DNA of 64,000 nt from Pseudo-nitzschia pungens (lineage: Eukaryota; Bacillariophyta; Bacillariophyceae; Bacillariales; Bacillariaceae). The notes beneath the pieces were generated by a model that was not told the DNA's origin, searched no databases, and saw nothing but the letters and a program-made list of their open reading frames with translations. The translations under genes and the position numbers were made by a program. The stretch is from contig CM074760.1 in assembly GCA_037355855.1 (NCBI GenBank), positions 7,556,501 to 7,620,500 of the forward strand. Direction: 5' to 3'. Position 1 is the stretch's first letter; each line of letters begins with the position of its first letter. This document shows, piece by piece, positions 1 to 11,330 of this stretch.

Positions 1-720
1 GAGAATTTTGAGAAATTACGGTATTTAGTATTTCGACGGCCCAGCCCCAGTACCGGTAGTACAGTACCGTACGGTAGTTATCGCGCCAAATTTTTATCTA
101 GTAATCGAACGAGTCGGATACACTGCACGCGAAGTCATCTCGAAATACAGTACCGTAAGTTGTACCGGTAGGAAGAATAACGGTACGTACACGTACTGGT
201 ATGAGTAAGATCTTACGTAGGAGGTATGAATTCAGAATACCGGCTTGTAAAAGACGATGTTAAAAAAGGGGGGGCAGTGGGAGCTACCGTAGGCTGAACG
301 TACCAGATTGTTGCGTGACAGAGGTGTATACCTCATACTCGCCACGTCTTGCACAAGCACGACTCATCGCAGCCACCAATGTGGTCCCTCCAAAAATTTA
401 AAAGCCTGTCAACCACGACAAACCTCTTCGATAGAAATCTTTTCCAGTCTCCGAGGATCTCCGGGCCGCTCATTTCGTCGTTGGTCAGATTATTTCTCTG
501 GGTCATTAGGAAACTTTGTCATCGGACGCGGGTTTCTCGTAATCTCGTACCGTACGACTGGGAACAAAGAGCAGATGATCCCACGACAAACAACCAGATT
601 GCGGGTTAGCATTTAATTTTCGTTTCTCGTCGAGATTCATTCATCCACAGTCTCATAAAATAAAACAAACAGCTACTTTTGTAACCTTTGTTATTATTCC
701 AATCAAATCCAACATCCAAA
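1..720. other. 5' spacer of the HSP90 gene
   Basis: No gene is supported here. The short open frames (308-616, 653-904) have no recognisable domain and the sequence is rich in GTAC, CGGTA and TACGTA words typical of the 5' spacers in this window. The sequence just before the ATG at 721 is AT-rich and is the likely HSP90 leader. A perfect 12-bp palindrome at 205-216 is listed separately. Confidence 0.6.
205..216. promoter_or_regulatory. Palindromic GTAAGATCTTAC site upstream of HSP90
   Basis: Perfect 12-bp palindrome about 505 bp before the HSP90 start codon. It has the same GTAA/TTAC half-sites as the 10-bp dyads seen in other 5' spacers here, with a spacer of four bases instead of two. Function is inferred only from recurrence and position. 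Confidence 0.35.
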
Positions 721-3053
721 ATGGTGAGTAAACTCCCATGTGTCTGACAACAATGCAGAATATTTCAGACGACAATAGAGGAAGATACATGCGAGCACTA
801 CCAACGAACCGCAGGATCCGGAAGGTTTGGATACCCTCTTTCCCGTCGGTCATTATCAATGAATGGTGTCCATCGAATGATTCAGTACGACTCAACTCAC
901 GCATTCCTTTTATCGTTCACCTCAGCCTGCCGAATCCGAGAGCTACGCCTTCTCCGCTGATATCAACCAGCTTCTTTCGTTGATTATCAACACCTTCTAC
1001 TTCCAACAAGGAAATTTTCCTTCGTGAATTGATCTCGAACGCCTCCGATGCCTTGGACAAGGTTCGCTACCAGTCCCTGACGGACTCTTCCGTCTTGGAC
1101 GCCGATCCCGAATTGCAGATCAAGCTCATCGCCGACAAGGGAAACAACACCCTCACCATCGAAGATTCCGGTATCGGTATGACCAAGGCCGACCTTATCA
1201 ACAACCTCGGAACCATTGCCAAATCCGGAACCAAGGGATTCATGGAGGCCCTCTCCGCCGGAGCCGATATTTCCATGATTGGACAATTCGGTGTCGGTTT
1301 CTACTCTGCCTACTTGGTTGCCGACAAGGTCGAAGTCGTGTCCAAGAACAACGATGACTCTGTCCACACATGGATCTCCGAAGCCGGGGGTTCTTTCACC
1401 GTCACCGATACCGAAGACTCTGGACTCAAGCGAGGAACCCGCATCATCCTCCACTTGAAGGAAGACATGTCCGAATACCTCGAAGAAAAGCGCATCAAGG
1501 ATTTGGTCAAGAAGCACTCCGAATTCATTGGATTCCCTGTCATGTTGTACACCGAAAAGACCACCGAGAAGGAAGTCACCGACGATGACGACGATGATGA
1601 CGACGAAGAAGGCGACGACGACAAGCCAAAGGTCGAAGAAGTCGACGACGAGGAAGAAGCAAAGAAGGAGAAGAAGACCAAGAAGATCAAGGAAGTCAGC
1701 CACGAATGGGAACACTTGAACAGCATGAAGCCCATCTGGATGCGCAAGGCCGACGAAGTCACCCACGACGAATACGTTGCCTTTTACAAGTCCATCTCTA
1801 ACGACTGGGAAGACTACGCCGCCGTCAAGCACTTCTCCGTCGAGGGTCAACTCGAATTCAAGGCCATCTTGTTCGCCCCCAAGCGCGCCCCGTTCGACAT
1901 GTTCGATGGTGGTGCCAAGAAGCGATTCAACAAGATCAAGCTCTACGTCCGACGTGTCTTCATCATGGACAACTGCGAAGAACTCATGCCCGAATGGCTT
2001 CAATTCGTGCAGGGTGTTGTCGACTCCGAGGATTTGCCGCTCAACATTTCTCGTGAAACCCTCCAACAAAACAAGATCTTGCGCGTCATCAAGAAGAACC
2101 TCGTCAAGAAGTGCATCGAGATGTTCAGCGACCTTACCGAAAACGAGGACACCTACGCCAAGTTCTACGAGGCCTTCTCCAAGAACCTGAAGCTCGGAAT
2201 CCACGAGGACTCCACCAACCGTGCCAAGATTGCCAAGTTGTTGCGATACAAGTCCACCAAGTCCGGAGACGAAATGACCTCTCTCGAGGACTACGTCGGA
2301 CGCATGGACGACAACCAACCCGGAATCTACTACATCACCGGTGAGTCTCACCAAGCCGTCAAGACTTCTCCGTTCCTCGAGAAGCTCCAGAAGAAGGGAT
2401 ACGAGGTCTTGTACATGGTTGACCCCATTGATGAGTACGCCGTGCAACAATTGAAGGAATTCGACGGAAAGAAGCTCCTCTCCGCTACAAAGGAAGGACT
2501 CGACCTTGCCGACGACGAAGACGAGAAGAAGGCCTTTGAAGAAGCCAAGACCAAGACCGAGCCTCTGTGCAAACTCATGAAGGAAGTATTGGGAGACAAG
2601 GTCGAAAAGGTCGTTGTCTCCAACCGTCTTGCCGATTCTCCTTGCGTCTTGGTCACCGGAGAATACGGATGGTCCGCCAACATGGAACGTATCATGAAGG
2701 CTCAGGCACTTCGTGATGCCTCGCAATCCCAATACATGACATCCAAGAAGACCATGGAAGTCAACCCCACCAACTCTATCATCTCTGCCCTCCGAGAGAA
2801 GGCCGAGGCCGACCAAAGCGACAAGACCGTCAAGGATTTGATCTGGTTGATGTACGACACTTCGTTGTTGACTTCCGGATTCTCCCTGGACGAGCCTGCC
2901 ACCTTCGCCTCTCGTATCCACCGTCTTGTCAAGCTCGGTCTTTCGATCGACGACGACGATGATGCCGATGGCGAAGACGACATGGACGACCTTCCTCCTC
3001 TGGACGACGACGATGACGACAACGAGGAATCCGCGATGGAACAAGTCGACTAA
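721..3053 (+). CDS. HSP90: Cytosolic heat shock protein 90, with a one-base frame disruption
   Basis: ATP-dependent cytosolic chaperone. Exon 1 is only the start codon (721-723); a GTGAGT...CAG intron runs 724-925; exon 2 runs from 926 and opens [17 protein letters not shown], the canonical HSP90 N-terminus. Visible family features are the GHKL nucleotide-binding motifs ([28 protein letters not shown]), an acidic linker with eight Asp in a row, the middle-domain motif [12 protein letters not shown] and an acidic C-terminus. The end reads MEQVD where the usual TPR-cochaperone docking tail is MEEVD. One extra T at about 1001 (TTCTACTTCCAAC, where FYSN is expected) breaks the frame after residue 26; without it the protein is about 709 residues, the normal length. 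Everything downstream is intact and conserved, so I regard the break as a probable assembly error, not a pseudogene. Not GRP94: there is no signal peptide and no KDEL-type end. Confidence 0.95.
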
Positions 3054-3510
3054 ACTCTCTGCGAGTGAGTTGTACAGTACTGTTGTCTTGCAGTAACAAC
3101 GCGTGGCGTTCCTTCCTCATGGTGATGAATGAATTTCCATCTTGGGACTTTGATTAAATTAGATTGGATCATATTATTATAGAAATCTGTCGTACGAATT
3201 TCATTCTGTAGAACAACATGTCTGACCACCAATTCGGAATTCCCATCCGATATCACTCGGAAAAAGGGTTACATGGTTCTTTCCAGTGGTACGGCATCGC
3301 CAGTAAGGGGGCGTCTGTTGTGTTGATACATTGCCTGGTGAAAAACAGAAACAATACCTCGAAATACTATTACAATAGTAATTTTGTATTTATTGTCTCA
3401 CAATGAATAAGTTGTTTTGTGTATTATTGCTTTGATATCTGTTGTTAGTTCTACTTCTCAAAATCGACTCGTAGTGTCGGTCGGACAGTTTATAGCTCTC
3501 CCTGCAGCAC
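3054..3510. other. Tail-to-tail spacer, HSP90 / DOT1-like gene
   Basis: 457 bp holding the two 3' UTRs. No open frame with protein features and no repeat array seen. Confidence 0.6.
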
Positions 3511-6500
3511 CTAGGCTTCAGCCAACGATTTGCTGTTGCGTTTGCGAAGGTTCTTCGGAGAATATTTACATTTGCAGTGGTTGATGACGCAACGACCATC
3601 TTCGTTCGCAGTGGTCGCTGGTATGGGGATCATATCGATCGCAAGTTTGCAGGTAGGATTGCTGCACAAGAACACGGCATCGTAGTGGTTTGGCTGGTGC
3701 AGGCGGGTGTATTTGTAAACGTAGATTTCGTTGGTGTTTCCCGATCGTTTGTTCCATTTGACCGAATTCCAAGCTTTTCCCAACAATATCCTCTCGCTGT
3801 GATAGTACGACGCACATTCGCTCTCCTCGAGGTCGTGTCTGTTCCTCAACTCGTTGGCCATGTCCCTATCCAATCCAAGATTGAGCGGGTGAAAAGTCAC
3901 CATGATGGCGCCGGGGGCCATCGAAGCGAAAATTCCAGAAATGTAATCATCCAGGAACCACTTGTCGTTGTTCTTGCTAGAACGCTCCGCAAAGACACCG
4001 TTGAAATTGTTTACGTACGCGCGTGTTACCCCGTTCGTCAAAAAGTCCTTTTGATCCGGATCCTCCAACCGTCCGAGTCGCAAATCGACGTTTCCTATCT
4101 TGGGACGAGCTTCGAGTCGACCGTTGTGTTCGGCGTACATGCCTCCCCGAAATTTCTCCGCAATTTCGTGCCGATCCGAAACAACTTCGATTCCTCGAGA
4201 ATCGCATCCGATGCAAAAAGAAGCGTGCAAGCACGTATTCCCCACACCGTGCCCTATATCGAGGAATACGTCGTCGCGGCCGAGTTCGAGAATCTTGATC
4301 ATTTTCTTCATTGCGTGCGGCAATACTCTTCCGTATTGCGCCTTCACCTGTCCATCGGTGTCCATGGGATCCATCGTCTTGTTTGCTCGCTTTATCAATC
4401 TAGAATCTTCTACTTCATCCATTCGTTCCGTCTTTTTTTCAAAGTTCTTCCACATATTGAAAAACTCTTGGTGGGTGTATGCCGTGCAATATGCATCGTA
4501 ATCCGTCCCGCCGCTTCCGTGAGAGTCTTCGGAATCGTCAGAATCGCTGAACGACGTGTCAGTGTCGTTATCGCTATCGCTATGGCTAGAGGAACAACTC
4601 GTGTTCATTCTGTCCGACTTATCCTCTGCTCCAGAATCCTCATCAGAATTGTTGGGCAATTCAAACATCGATTTCTTCTTTCCACCAAATGATCGAAGAC
4701 AATCATTGCACAATATCTCCCCACCGCGAGCCATTTTTTCGCACTGAATTCCTAGATTGACATTGATGCACTTATTCGATGACAGCGATTTTTTCGTTTG
4801 TTTTTGCCGAATCATCCGCAACGATGTGATCAAAGGGTTCTTTTTCTTCCACGCATTGCCGGCATTTGAAACAAAGGATATCGCCCTCCACAGATTTGTA
4901 CGTGCAGCGCTTGAATTTGTAAATGAAATTGCACCTCTCTTCAAACGAGGATGCGAGTTCGAGTTTCGCTTTTGGAATTTCGATTTGTCTCGTGAATTCA
5001 ATGTTCTTCGGAACTTGATCGCTTAGAGCGAAGGAACTTCTTGAATACGTCGATGCGTATTTCGATCGTTTGGATTGCTTCGTGGCAAATTCCAACCCAT
5101 CACTCGAATTCATGTTCATTGTCGAATCCTCCGCAACATTTTTCGCAACCCCAACGCCGTCCCTCTTTTTCCCCGTTTTCCCCGTTGAACGCCGCGCCGA
5201 GCCTGTGTCGGATGCATCGGAGAATGGAACGTGCACGAGAAAAGCATTAGTCCAAACGGTTTTTTTTTTTTGTCTCTCTTTGATTGGCTGATCCGCGGGT
5301 CGTGCAATCGATGCTATAACACACCTGTCAGAACGTACCTTCCGTTGCTTGAGCATTATCCGACGGGTCAACTCGGTTCTCGTCTTCCATCTTCACGTTC
5401 GCATCGGTCACGATTTCGATCGGAGACACTTTTTCCGTGGGCACGTTGCTGTGTTTGCAACAAAACACGGATTGATCCAGAGCCTTGTACCTGCACATGG
5501 TGCCCGCCTTCGAAACGGCGGTGCAGCGCATGGTCCCCGGACGACCCCGGAAGAACTCGTCTTTTCTCGCGGGAGGCGCGAATCGAACGTGGCACGCGCA
5601 ATACGGTTCCGACATCAGGCTGTGCCGGGAGCACCGCTTCCGCTGACCCCCGTGTTTCATCGTCATCAAAAACACGCACTGGCGGACATCGTTCACCTCG
5701 TAGGTGTCGCTCGCTTGCAGACTCTTCCTCTGGGATCCGGTGGTGCCCTGCTGGCTCAGTTTGGTTCTGGCTTTCTTTCGGATCGTTGCCGTTCCCGTTT
5801 TGGTCGTCTGGTTGGAACGCACCGTCGAGGACGACTGGGCTCTTCTCTTTTCCCAGTACAGTCTCTGATCGAGGTCGAGTTCTCGGTGGGTGTGGCAAAA
5901 CTTGAAGACTCCCTCGGCGCAATTCAGACACCGAGCGGCGTTTCTGGTTCCGTCAAAGATGCCCCCGTCCTTGGTGGCCTTGCACCGTCGCTGGCCCTGT
6001 ATGTTTTGGTACAAGACGTCCTCCGGGGTGTCTGTCTTTTTGGAACGATTGCGCAAGCGGGAGGTTCGAATCACGCCGTAGTCGCACACGCCGGGCTTGT
6101 TGTAGGGCACCAACTCCGGAGGCAACCGGAACTGGGGAATGGCTCTGTCGGGCGAATCCGCCGCCGCCGCCTCGGGCGATTCGAACGCCTCTTCGTTCCG
6201 TGCGACGGGCGGTTGGCGCACCTTCTCCGACGGCGCGGGTTTTGCGTCTCCGGTGGGCGGAGATGCCGCGCCGTTCGCCGCGAAGGGTTTTTCCACGTCG
6301 TTCATCGAGACCAGATCTTCCTCGCTCTCGTCGGAGTCGTCCGATTCCATCTCGCTGTCCGTGGAGTCATCGCTTTGCCGCCGTCGTCGTCCACCGCTGG
6401 TCGCGACCGATTCGGGATCGTTGGTCGATGTTTTGCCGCTGCTTTTCTCGACCGAATCATCTCTCGATCCGTGCCCCCGTCCGTGTTCGTGCTCGTGCCC

Positions 6501-7706
6501 CCGCTCCGGTTGCTTGCCCGTCTTCGAGATTTCGGACCGGTGTTCGGAAATTGCCGCGTCTTTCACCGACGGGAACGATAGCGATAGCGATCTCGAGACG
6601 CCCCGCCCACCGGGTCGCGGTTCGGATGGTTCGCGCGGGGGCGGCGGCGGTGGCGGAGCAACCGTCGCTGTTTTTCGCTTCTTTGGGCGCGGATCGTCCC
6701 CCCACCCGGAATCCGACGAAGCGGCGTCGGACGACAGCTCGATCACGGAGTCGGACGACCGGCTCGATTTCGATTTTCGTTTGCGCATCTCGGTTCCGAC
6801 CGGGGCAGTGTCCCCGCCAGAAATCGTTGTTGTTGTCATTGTTGTTGTCATTGTTGTTGTTGTGGTAGTAGCTGGTTGTGGTGCCGGCAGGGCCGGTGGC
6901 GGTGGTTTTGGACCCGCAGCACTCACAACCTCGGCGGTCGAAGGTTCGATCGGATCCCGTGACAGTTTCGATAGTATTGTTGCGGAAGGCGCATTGACCG
7001 CCGGTGCGGTTGTTGCGTTTTCCTTTCCTTCGTCTTCCCCGTCTTCCTCGTCGTCGTCGTAGACATTGGACGTGTCCGAGGTTGCCAGCGACGGCGATGA
7101 CTTTGTGGATGGCGATGCCGTTGCCGTTGGTTTGAGACTCGTTCTTTCGGCAATCTCCGTCGAAACTTCCGCCGACGACTTTGACTTGCGCATGGATTTC
7201 AGTTCGGCATCGAGAGACAGGTTGTTCACCCTCAGTGCCGGTCCGACATCGTTCTTGCCTTTGGCGTCGTTGTATCCCCCCTCATCCTCGTCGCCCCCGA
7301 TCACCTCGTCATCGGTGGATAATAAATCGACGACGGGAGCATTATTGTGTTTGATGCTGTTGCTGTTTGTGTTGCTGTTTGTGTTGCTTTTTGTGTTGTG
7401 ATTCAATAATTGCTGGCTAGTTAGTGGCACGCCGGTGCCAGCAATTGGATCCGGACCACGCATGTGCGCTGATGAAGCTTCTTCCGATGGGACGACGGAA
7501 TTGCTGTTCTCTGCTGCTGCTGCTGCTGCTACTGCTACTGCTTTTTCTTCTTCCCTTTCTTCTTCTTCTTCTTGGTCCGATGGGGATTCGTTGGTTCCCG
7601 TTTCCTTTTCCTCCCGGCTGTCACTTCCGGGGCTGAATATGCTTTTTCCAACTCTAGTGACAAAGCCAAACACATTCATATCTTGTCGATTCAAGCCGAT
7701 AATCAC
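3511..7706 (-). CDS. Large DOT1-domain histone methyltransferase-like protein with five Cys clusters
   Basis: Two long minus-strand frames join as one gene. Exon 1 is 7706-5339. The intron is 5338-5203, with donor GTACGT, branch-like GACTAAT, a pyrimidine tract and acceptor ACACAG, and it keeps phase 1. Exon 2 is 5202-3511. The first half is a low-complexity acidic, Ser- and Pro-rich region. Three clusters follow at the end of exon 1 (pattern C..G..C..C..H, e.g. RCTAVSKAGTMCRYKALD then FCCKH) and two in exon 2 (e.g. CNFIYKFKRC then CFKC). The C-terminal domain (about 4340-3660) has SAM motif I DIGHGVGN, GIEVVSDRHEIAEKF and VNNFNGVF, matching the DOT1 H3K79 methyltransferase fold. A run of six A (minus strand; 4789-4794) carries one base too many; with five A the frame joins into about 1,350 residues. 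The two halves could be separate genes, but in-frame splicing and shared Cys motifs favour one. A nuclear role in chromatin is inferred. Confidence 0.78.
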
Positions 7707-8338
7707 TGTCGTTCGCCCGGATCCGAAAATCGATCAAATCCCGAGGATAGGAACCAATCTATCCGTGTGCATGTATCGTACGGAGTGTGTCGCTTCAGTA
7801 GGATTCAACCTCGCCCATGGAATGGAAGCAAGTCGTTCGCTTTTGTTTTTTGGCTTCTTGGTTTCGGTCCCGTACCGATATTACAAGTGTGTCGCAACCT
7901 AGTTTGTTGTTGGAGTGGGATAGTATAGAACCGGGATGATGATGATGATGATGATGATATTGATGATGATGATGATATTGATGATGGTATTGATGCTATC
8001 GATGGTATTGTTGTGACTGCGACAAGCAAGTAAGCGTGTACCAATCCTGGATTGAGACTGATTGAGAGTATTCGAGTAAGGTATGTAGTAAGGTTATTTG
8101 TTCGGATTGCTAATCACAATATGTAAGGTACCGTAAACCTTACTTCATTTTTTGATGCGAGTTTTTCACTCCGAACGAAAATTTGCGACACTAAAGCATT
8201 GTGCACTTTGCGCATTCATTTCGTACAAGTAAGTTAAGGTATGTATTATGTATGCCTTTCGTTCTCGCATCGCACAACACAAAAACAAAAAACACGAAAC
8301 ACGCAGTCACAAAAAAATGGTGCTCCGCTCCTGGTGCG

Positions 8339-8348
8339 GTAATCTTAC
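8339..8348. promoter_or_regulatory. GTAATCTTAC dyad
   Basis: Exact GTAANNTTAC match flanked by G and C, so the inverted arms extend to GGTAA/TTACC. It lies in a head-to-head spacer. Confidence 0.35.
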
Positions 8349-8510
8349 CAGTTGTGGTTTTTCGAAGAACATACGGTAACATTAATCTTACTTGTACAGG
8401 AAAGAGCAAGCTACGTTACCATATGTATATGTATGTATCTCTATCTATGTACGTACCTTATTTATCTGTTGTGGTACTATCGTAACTCTTTTTTATTCAT
8501 TAGATCGATC

Positions 8511-8850
8511 TGTACATCCGGGTTTTTTGAACAGTTATACATCCGGGTTTTTTGAACAGTTATACATCCGGGTTTTTTGAACAGTTATACATCCGGGTTT
8601 GTTTGACATTTAAAATTATACATCCGGGTTTGTTTGACATTTAAAAATATACATCCGGGTTTATTTGACATTTAAAATTATACATCCGGGTTTTTTTGAC
8701 ACTTATACATCGGGGTTTTTTGAACAATTGTACATCCGGGTTTTTTTGAACACTTGTACATCCGGGTTTTTTGAACACTTGTACATCCGGGTTTTTGGAT
8801 TTTTTGTTGAACACTTGTACATCCGGGTTTTTTGAACACTTATATTCGGA
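8511..8850. repeat. Minisatellite with ACATCCGGGTTT core, 12 to 13 copies
   Basis: Tandem units of about 25 bp built on ACATCCGGGTTTTTTGAACA. Three successive units (about 8587-8680) are a 31-bp variant with TTTGACATTTAAAA in place of TTGAACAGTT, and a late unit carries an insertion. The array gives spurious open frames on both strands; it is not coding. Confidence 0.95.
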
Positions 8851-8907
8851 TTTTTTGGGTACCGATAAGGTTACTCGTACCACTCGATACAAGTAAATCT
8901 TACTCTG

Positions 8908-8924
8908 GGTAAGTTAACCTTACC
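8908..8924. promoter_or_regulatory. GGTAAG...CTTACC inverted repeat
   Basis: Six-base complementary arms around a five-base centre (GGTAAGTTAACCTTACC), immediately after another GTAA...TTAC pair at 8893. It lies about 700 bp 5' of the RING gene start. Confidence 0.3.
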
Positions 8925-9630
8925 TGTAATTGTACCAGCACCCGAAAAATGTCATCATGGGAGCCTTCGAAGAGAGGAGAATTTAGAGCGCGGGAACCAT
9001 CACCGTTGCGTACTACAAAGCTTACATCAAACAGTACGGGAAACCCATAGTTTAGCGGTTTCGTTCCAAATTTACGTCGTACAAGATTCCAAAATTTCCC
9101 ACACTCACCTACTGTTCACTAAAAACAGACACATTATGGTCGAACGAAATCGACACAATGGATTGTTTTGAAAGGCCTAACTTACTCTTAGCCAGCAGAC
9201 ATGCGGTGACATACTCGTAACCTTAGTCACGTACTTGTACTAACAGTACTAGTTTCTTCGGCCCTTGCACGCTCGTTCTCGTTGAGTCACGAATGGATGA
9301 AACAGAACAAGATTTTTTTTTTCTGTGAAATTGAAAACGAAAGCAATCACCATTCCGCAAACGGAACACCGACGACAACAACGAAATTCTCGTTCGTCGA
9401 CCATTGAACGATTCGTGATACCGGCGACGAGAACGACAACGACAACGAGGTCTCGGATGGCAATCAAGAAAGGTAGACGAACGTAGAAGTGTTAGTTGTC
9501 TCGTTGCTGCCGATGCATCCAATTTGTACACCTCGAGATTGATAGAGCACTGTTTGCACGACAAGTCAAGTCAAGGGTGGTGGTGGCGGTGGTGGTGTCA
9601 CGAAGCGTTACAGGAATCGAATAATCAGCC

Positions 9631-11330
9631 ATGTTCTTTGTCTTCTCGTCCGGATCCTTCGGCGGATTCCCGATGCCGATGCTCGTGGTCTGTTTCGCAT
9701 TCCTCCTATCGAACGCCCGGGCCTCGATCCGGGTCGTCGATCTCGGAAGAGAGTATCAATCCCGAACCGACAAATACGTCGGTTTGCAGATGAGAGAAGG
9801 GACGGAATACGATGCCAGGTTGCAGATCATTCCCGGGGACGAACATTTCTGTGGAAGCGCGAAACACAACGTGACCGTCCCCGAGGACGGAGTTCCCGGT
9901 AGGTTTTTGCGGTTCGTTCGAGAGTTTTGTGGTTCTCGTGGAGTGTAGTGGAGTGTAGTGCAGTGTAGTGTACCGGAAACCGGAAACCGGAAACCGAAAT
10001 GGACAACGAGAGCAGCGCCCGAGTTCTAACAGAGTTTGTTTCCTTTTCATTCTCATTCTCATTGCCATTTCCATTTCCATTCCCATTCCCATTCCCATTC
10101 CCATTGGCAGTGGCCTTGCTAGTGAAGAAAGGATTGTGTTCGTCCGCTCAAAAGGCAGAATTTGCGTCGCGTAACATTTATCCCCGGGGCGTTGTGAAAA
10201 TCCTCATCATCGACGGAGAAATCCGAATCCACGACCGCGGCAAGGGCGAGTACAAAAGGCATCACACCTACGACACGGAGGACGATCACGACGTGGACGA
10301 CGATGCGGAATATCTCACCGAGGTCCAGAATCCCCCGCTTCCCTACTACGACAATGGCGACGATCGCGGGGTGACGATGACCAAAAAGCGCGGCGACGAC
10401 ATCTCGGTGGCTCTCTTGCACGTCTCCTATCGGACCGGAGACGAACTGGTCGACCTCTTGCTCAGCGAGGACCCTTTGGTGGCCAGCGCGGGAGGAACAC
10501 GAGTCACGGTGGACGATGCGTCCCCTCCGATGACCGGGGCGGTGGTCATCGTTTGGACGCTGGTGGCGTTGGTCCTGTCCGTATTGCTCTGCTGCTGCAT
10601 GGCAAACGCTCTCGAGGATATCCTGGACGCCCAGGAAGCGGAACCCGATGTGGTGGTGCGTCGACCGAGACGGCAACGATTGACGATCGACCAGGTGCGG
10701 AAGCACCCCGAGGGAATTTTCGACGGAACACGGTTGCTGTACGACAACGAGGACAACGACGACGACGCATTCCGTGACGAGACCGAGGGTGGCTGTCTCT
10801 GTTCGCAAAAGTCAAAGTCAAAGTCAAACCCGATCCAGCCAACCGCCAACTCGTTGGATGCCTGCACGATTTGTCTCGACGACTACGAGGTGGGAGACAG
10901 ATTGCGGTGCCTGCCCTGCGGCCACGCGTTTCACGCCGATTGCATTGCCAAGTGGCTGATCGAGCGATCCGCGACCTGCCCGTTGTGCAACCTGGATTTG
11001 TACGAAGAACAGGCGGACGAGGACGAAAGCGAAAGCGAAACCAACGAAGGAGATGGACCGGTCCAAACAATCGCATCGCCGACCGCAACAGCGGAACCAT
11101 CCTCGGCTTCTTCCGGTGGCTCCTCCTTGGGATCGTGGTGGAGAGCCATCGTTGGTGCTTTCCGAGAGCAAAATCGAACCGAGCTGGAAAGCATGGAAGC
11201 GTTGACGGAATCTCTGTTGCCACACCAAGACGAAACTCCGGCCGAGGGAACGCCCGGTGGCATTGCCATCGAAACGGCACCGAGTGACGACGAAGGTTCG
11301 AATCCGGTTCGGACGGCCGACGATGTATAA
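9631..11330 (+). CDS. PA-TM-RING E3 ubiquitin ligase
   Basis: Membrane-anchored ubiquitin ligase of the GRAIL/RNF13 type, expected in the endosomal or secretory system. Exon 1 is 9631-9898, the intron 9899-10110 (GTAGGT...CAG, filled with CCGGAAA and CATTCC simple repeats) and exon 2 10111-11330, with phase 1 kept; the protein is 495 residues. The N-terminus is a signal peptide (hydrophobic MPMLVVCFAFLLSNARA). A protease-associated domain follows, with the typical ALLVKKGLCSSAQKAEFA core interrupted by an acidic insert. A transmembrane helix, GAVVIVWTLVALVLSVLL, comes next. The RING-H2 finger near the C-terminus has CTIC, then CGHAFHADC, then CPLC with the correct spacing. The tail is acidic and disordered. 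Domain order PA-TM-RING is the family standard, so the call is firm; the substrates are unknown. Confidence 0.92.

Larger units (their letters stand above)
7707..9630. other. Head-to-head spacer, DOT1-like / RING genes
   Basis: 1.9 kb with no supported gene. It holds a GAT trinucleotide tract (7936-7986), several GTAA/TTAC dyads (8339-8348; near-matches at 8088-8097, 8865-8874 and 9217-9226), a 12 to 13 copy minisatellite (8511-8850) and, after 9240, the probable leader of the RING gene. Confidence 0.6.

Noticed and set aside
987..3044. A 685-codon open frame antisense to HSP90
   Set aside because: It mirrors the strongly biased HSP90 codon use; its translation is low-complexity (VVV, LLL, GGG) with no domain, and HSP90 on the other strand is certain.
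3577..4692. A 371-codon plus-strand frame opposite the DOT1 domain
   Set aside because: It is a shadow of the methyltransferase frame; no protein feature of its own.
4772..4860. A short intron in place of the extra A in the DOT1-like gene
   Set aside because: No consensus donor (GTAAG, GTACG, GTGAG) is present; the protein reads well up to the six-A run and straight after it.
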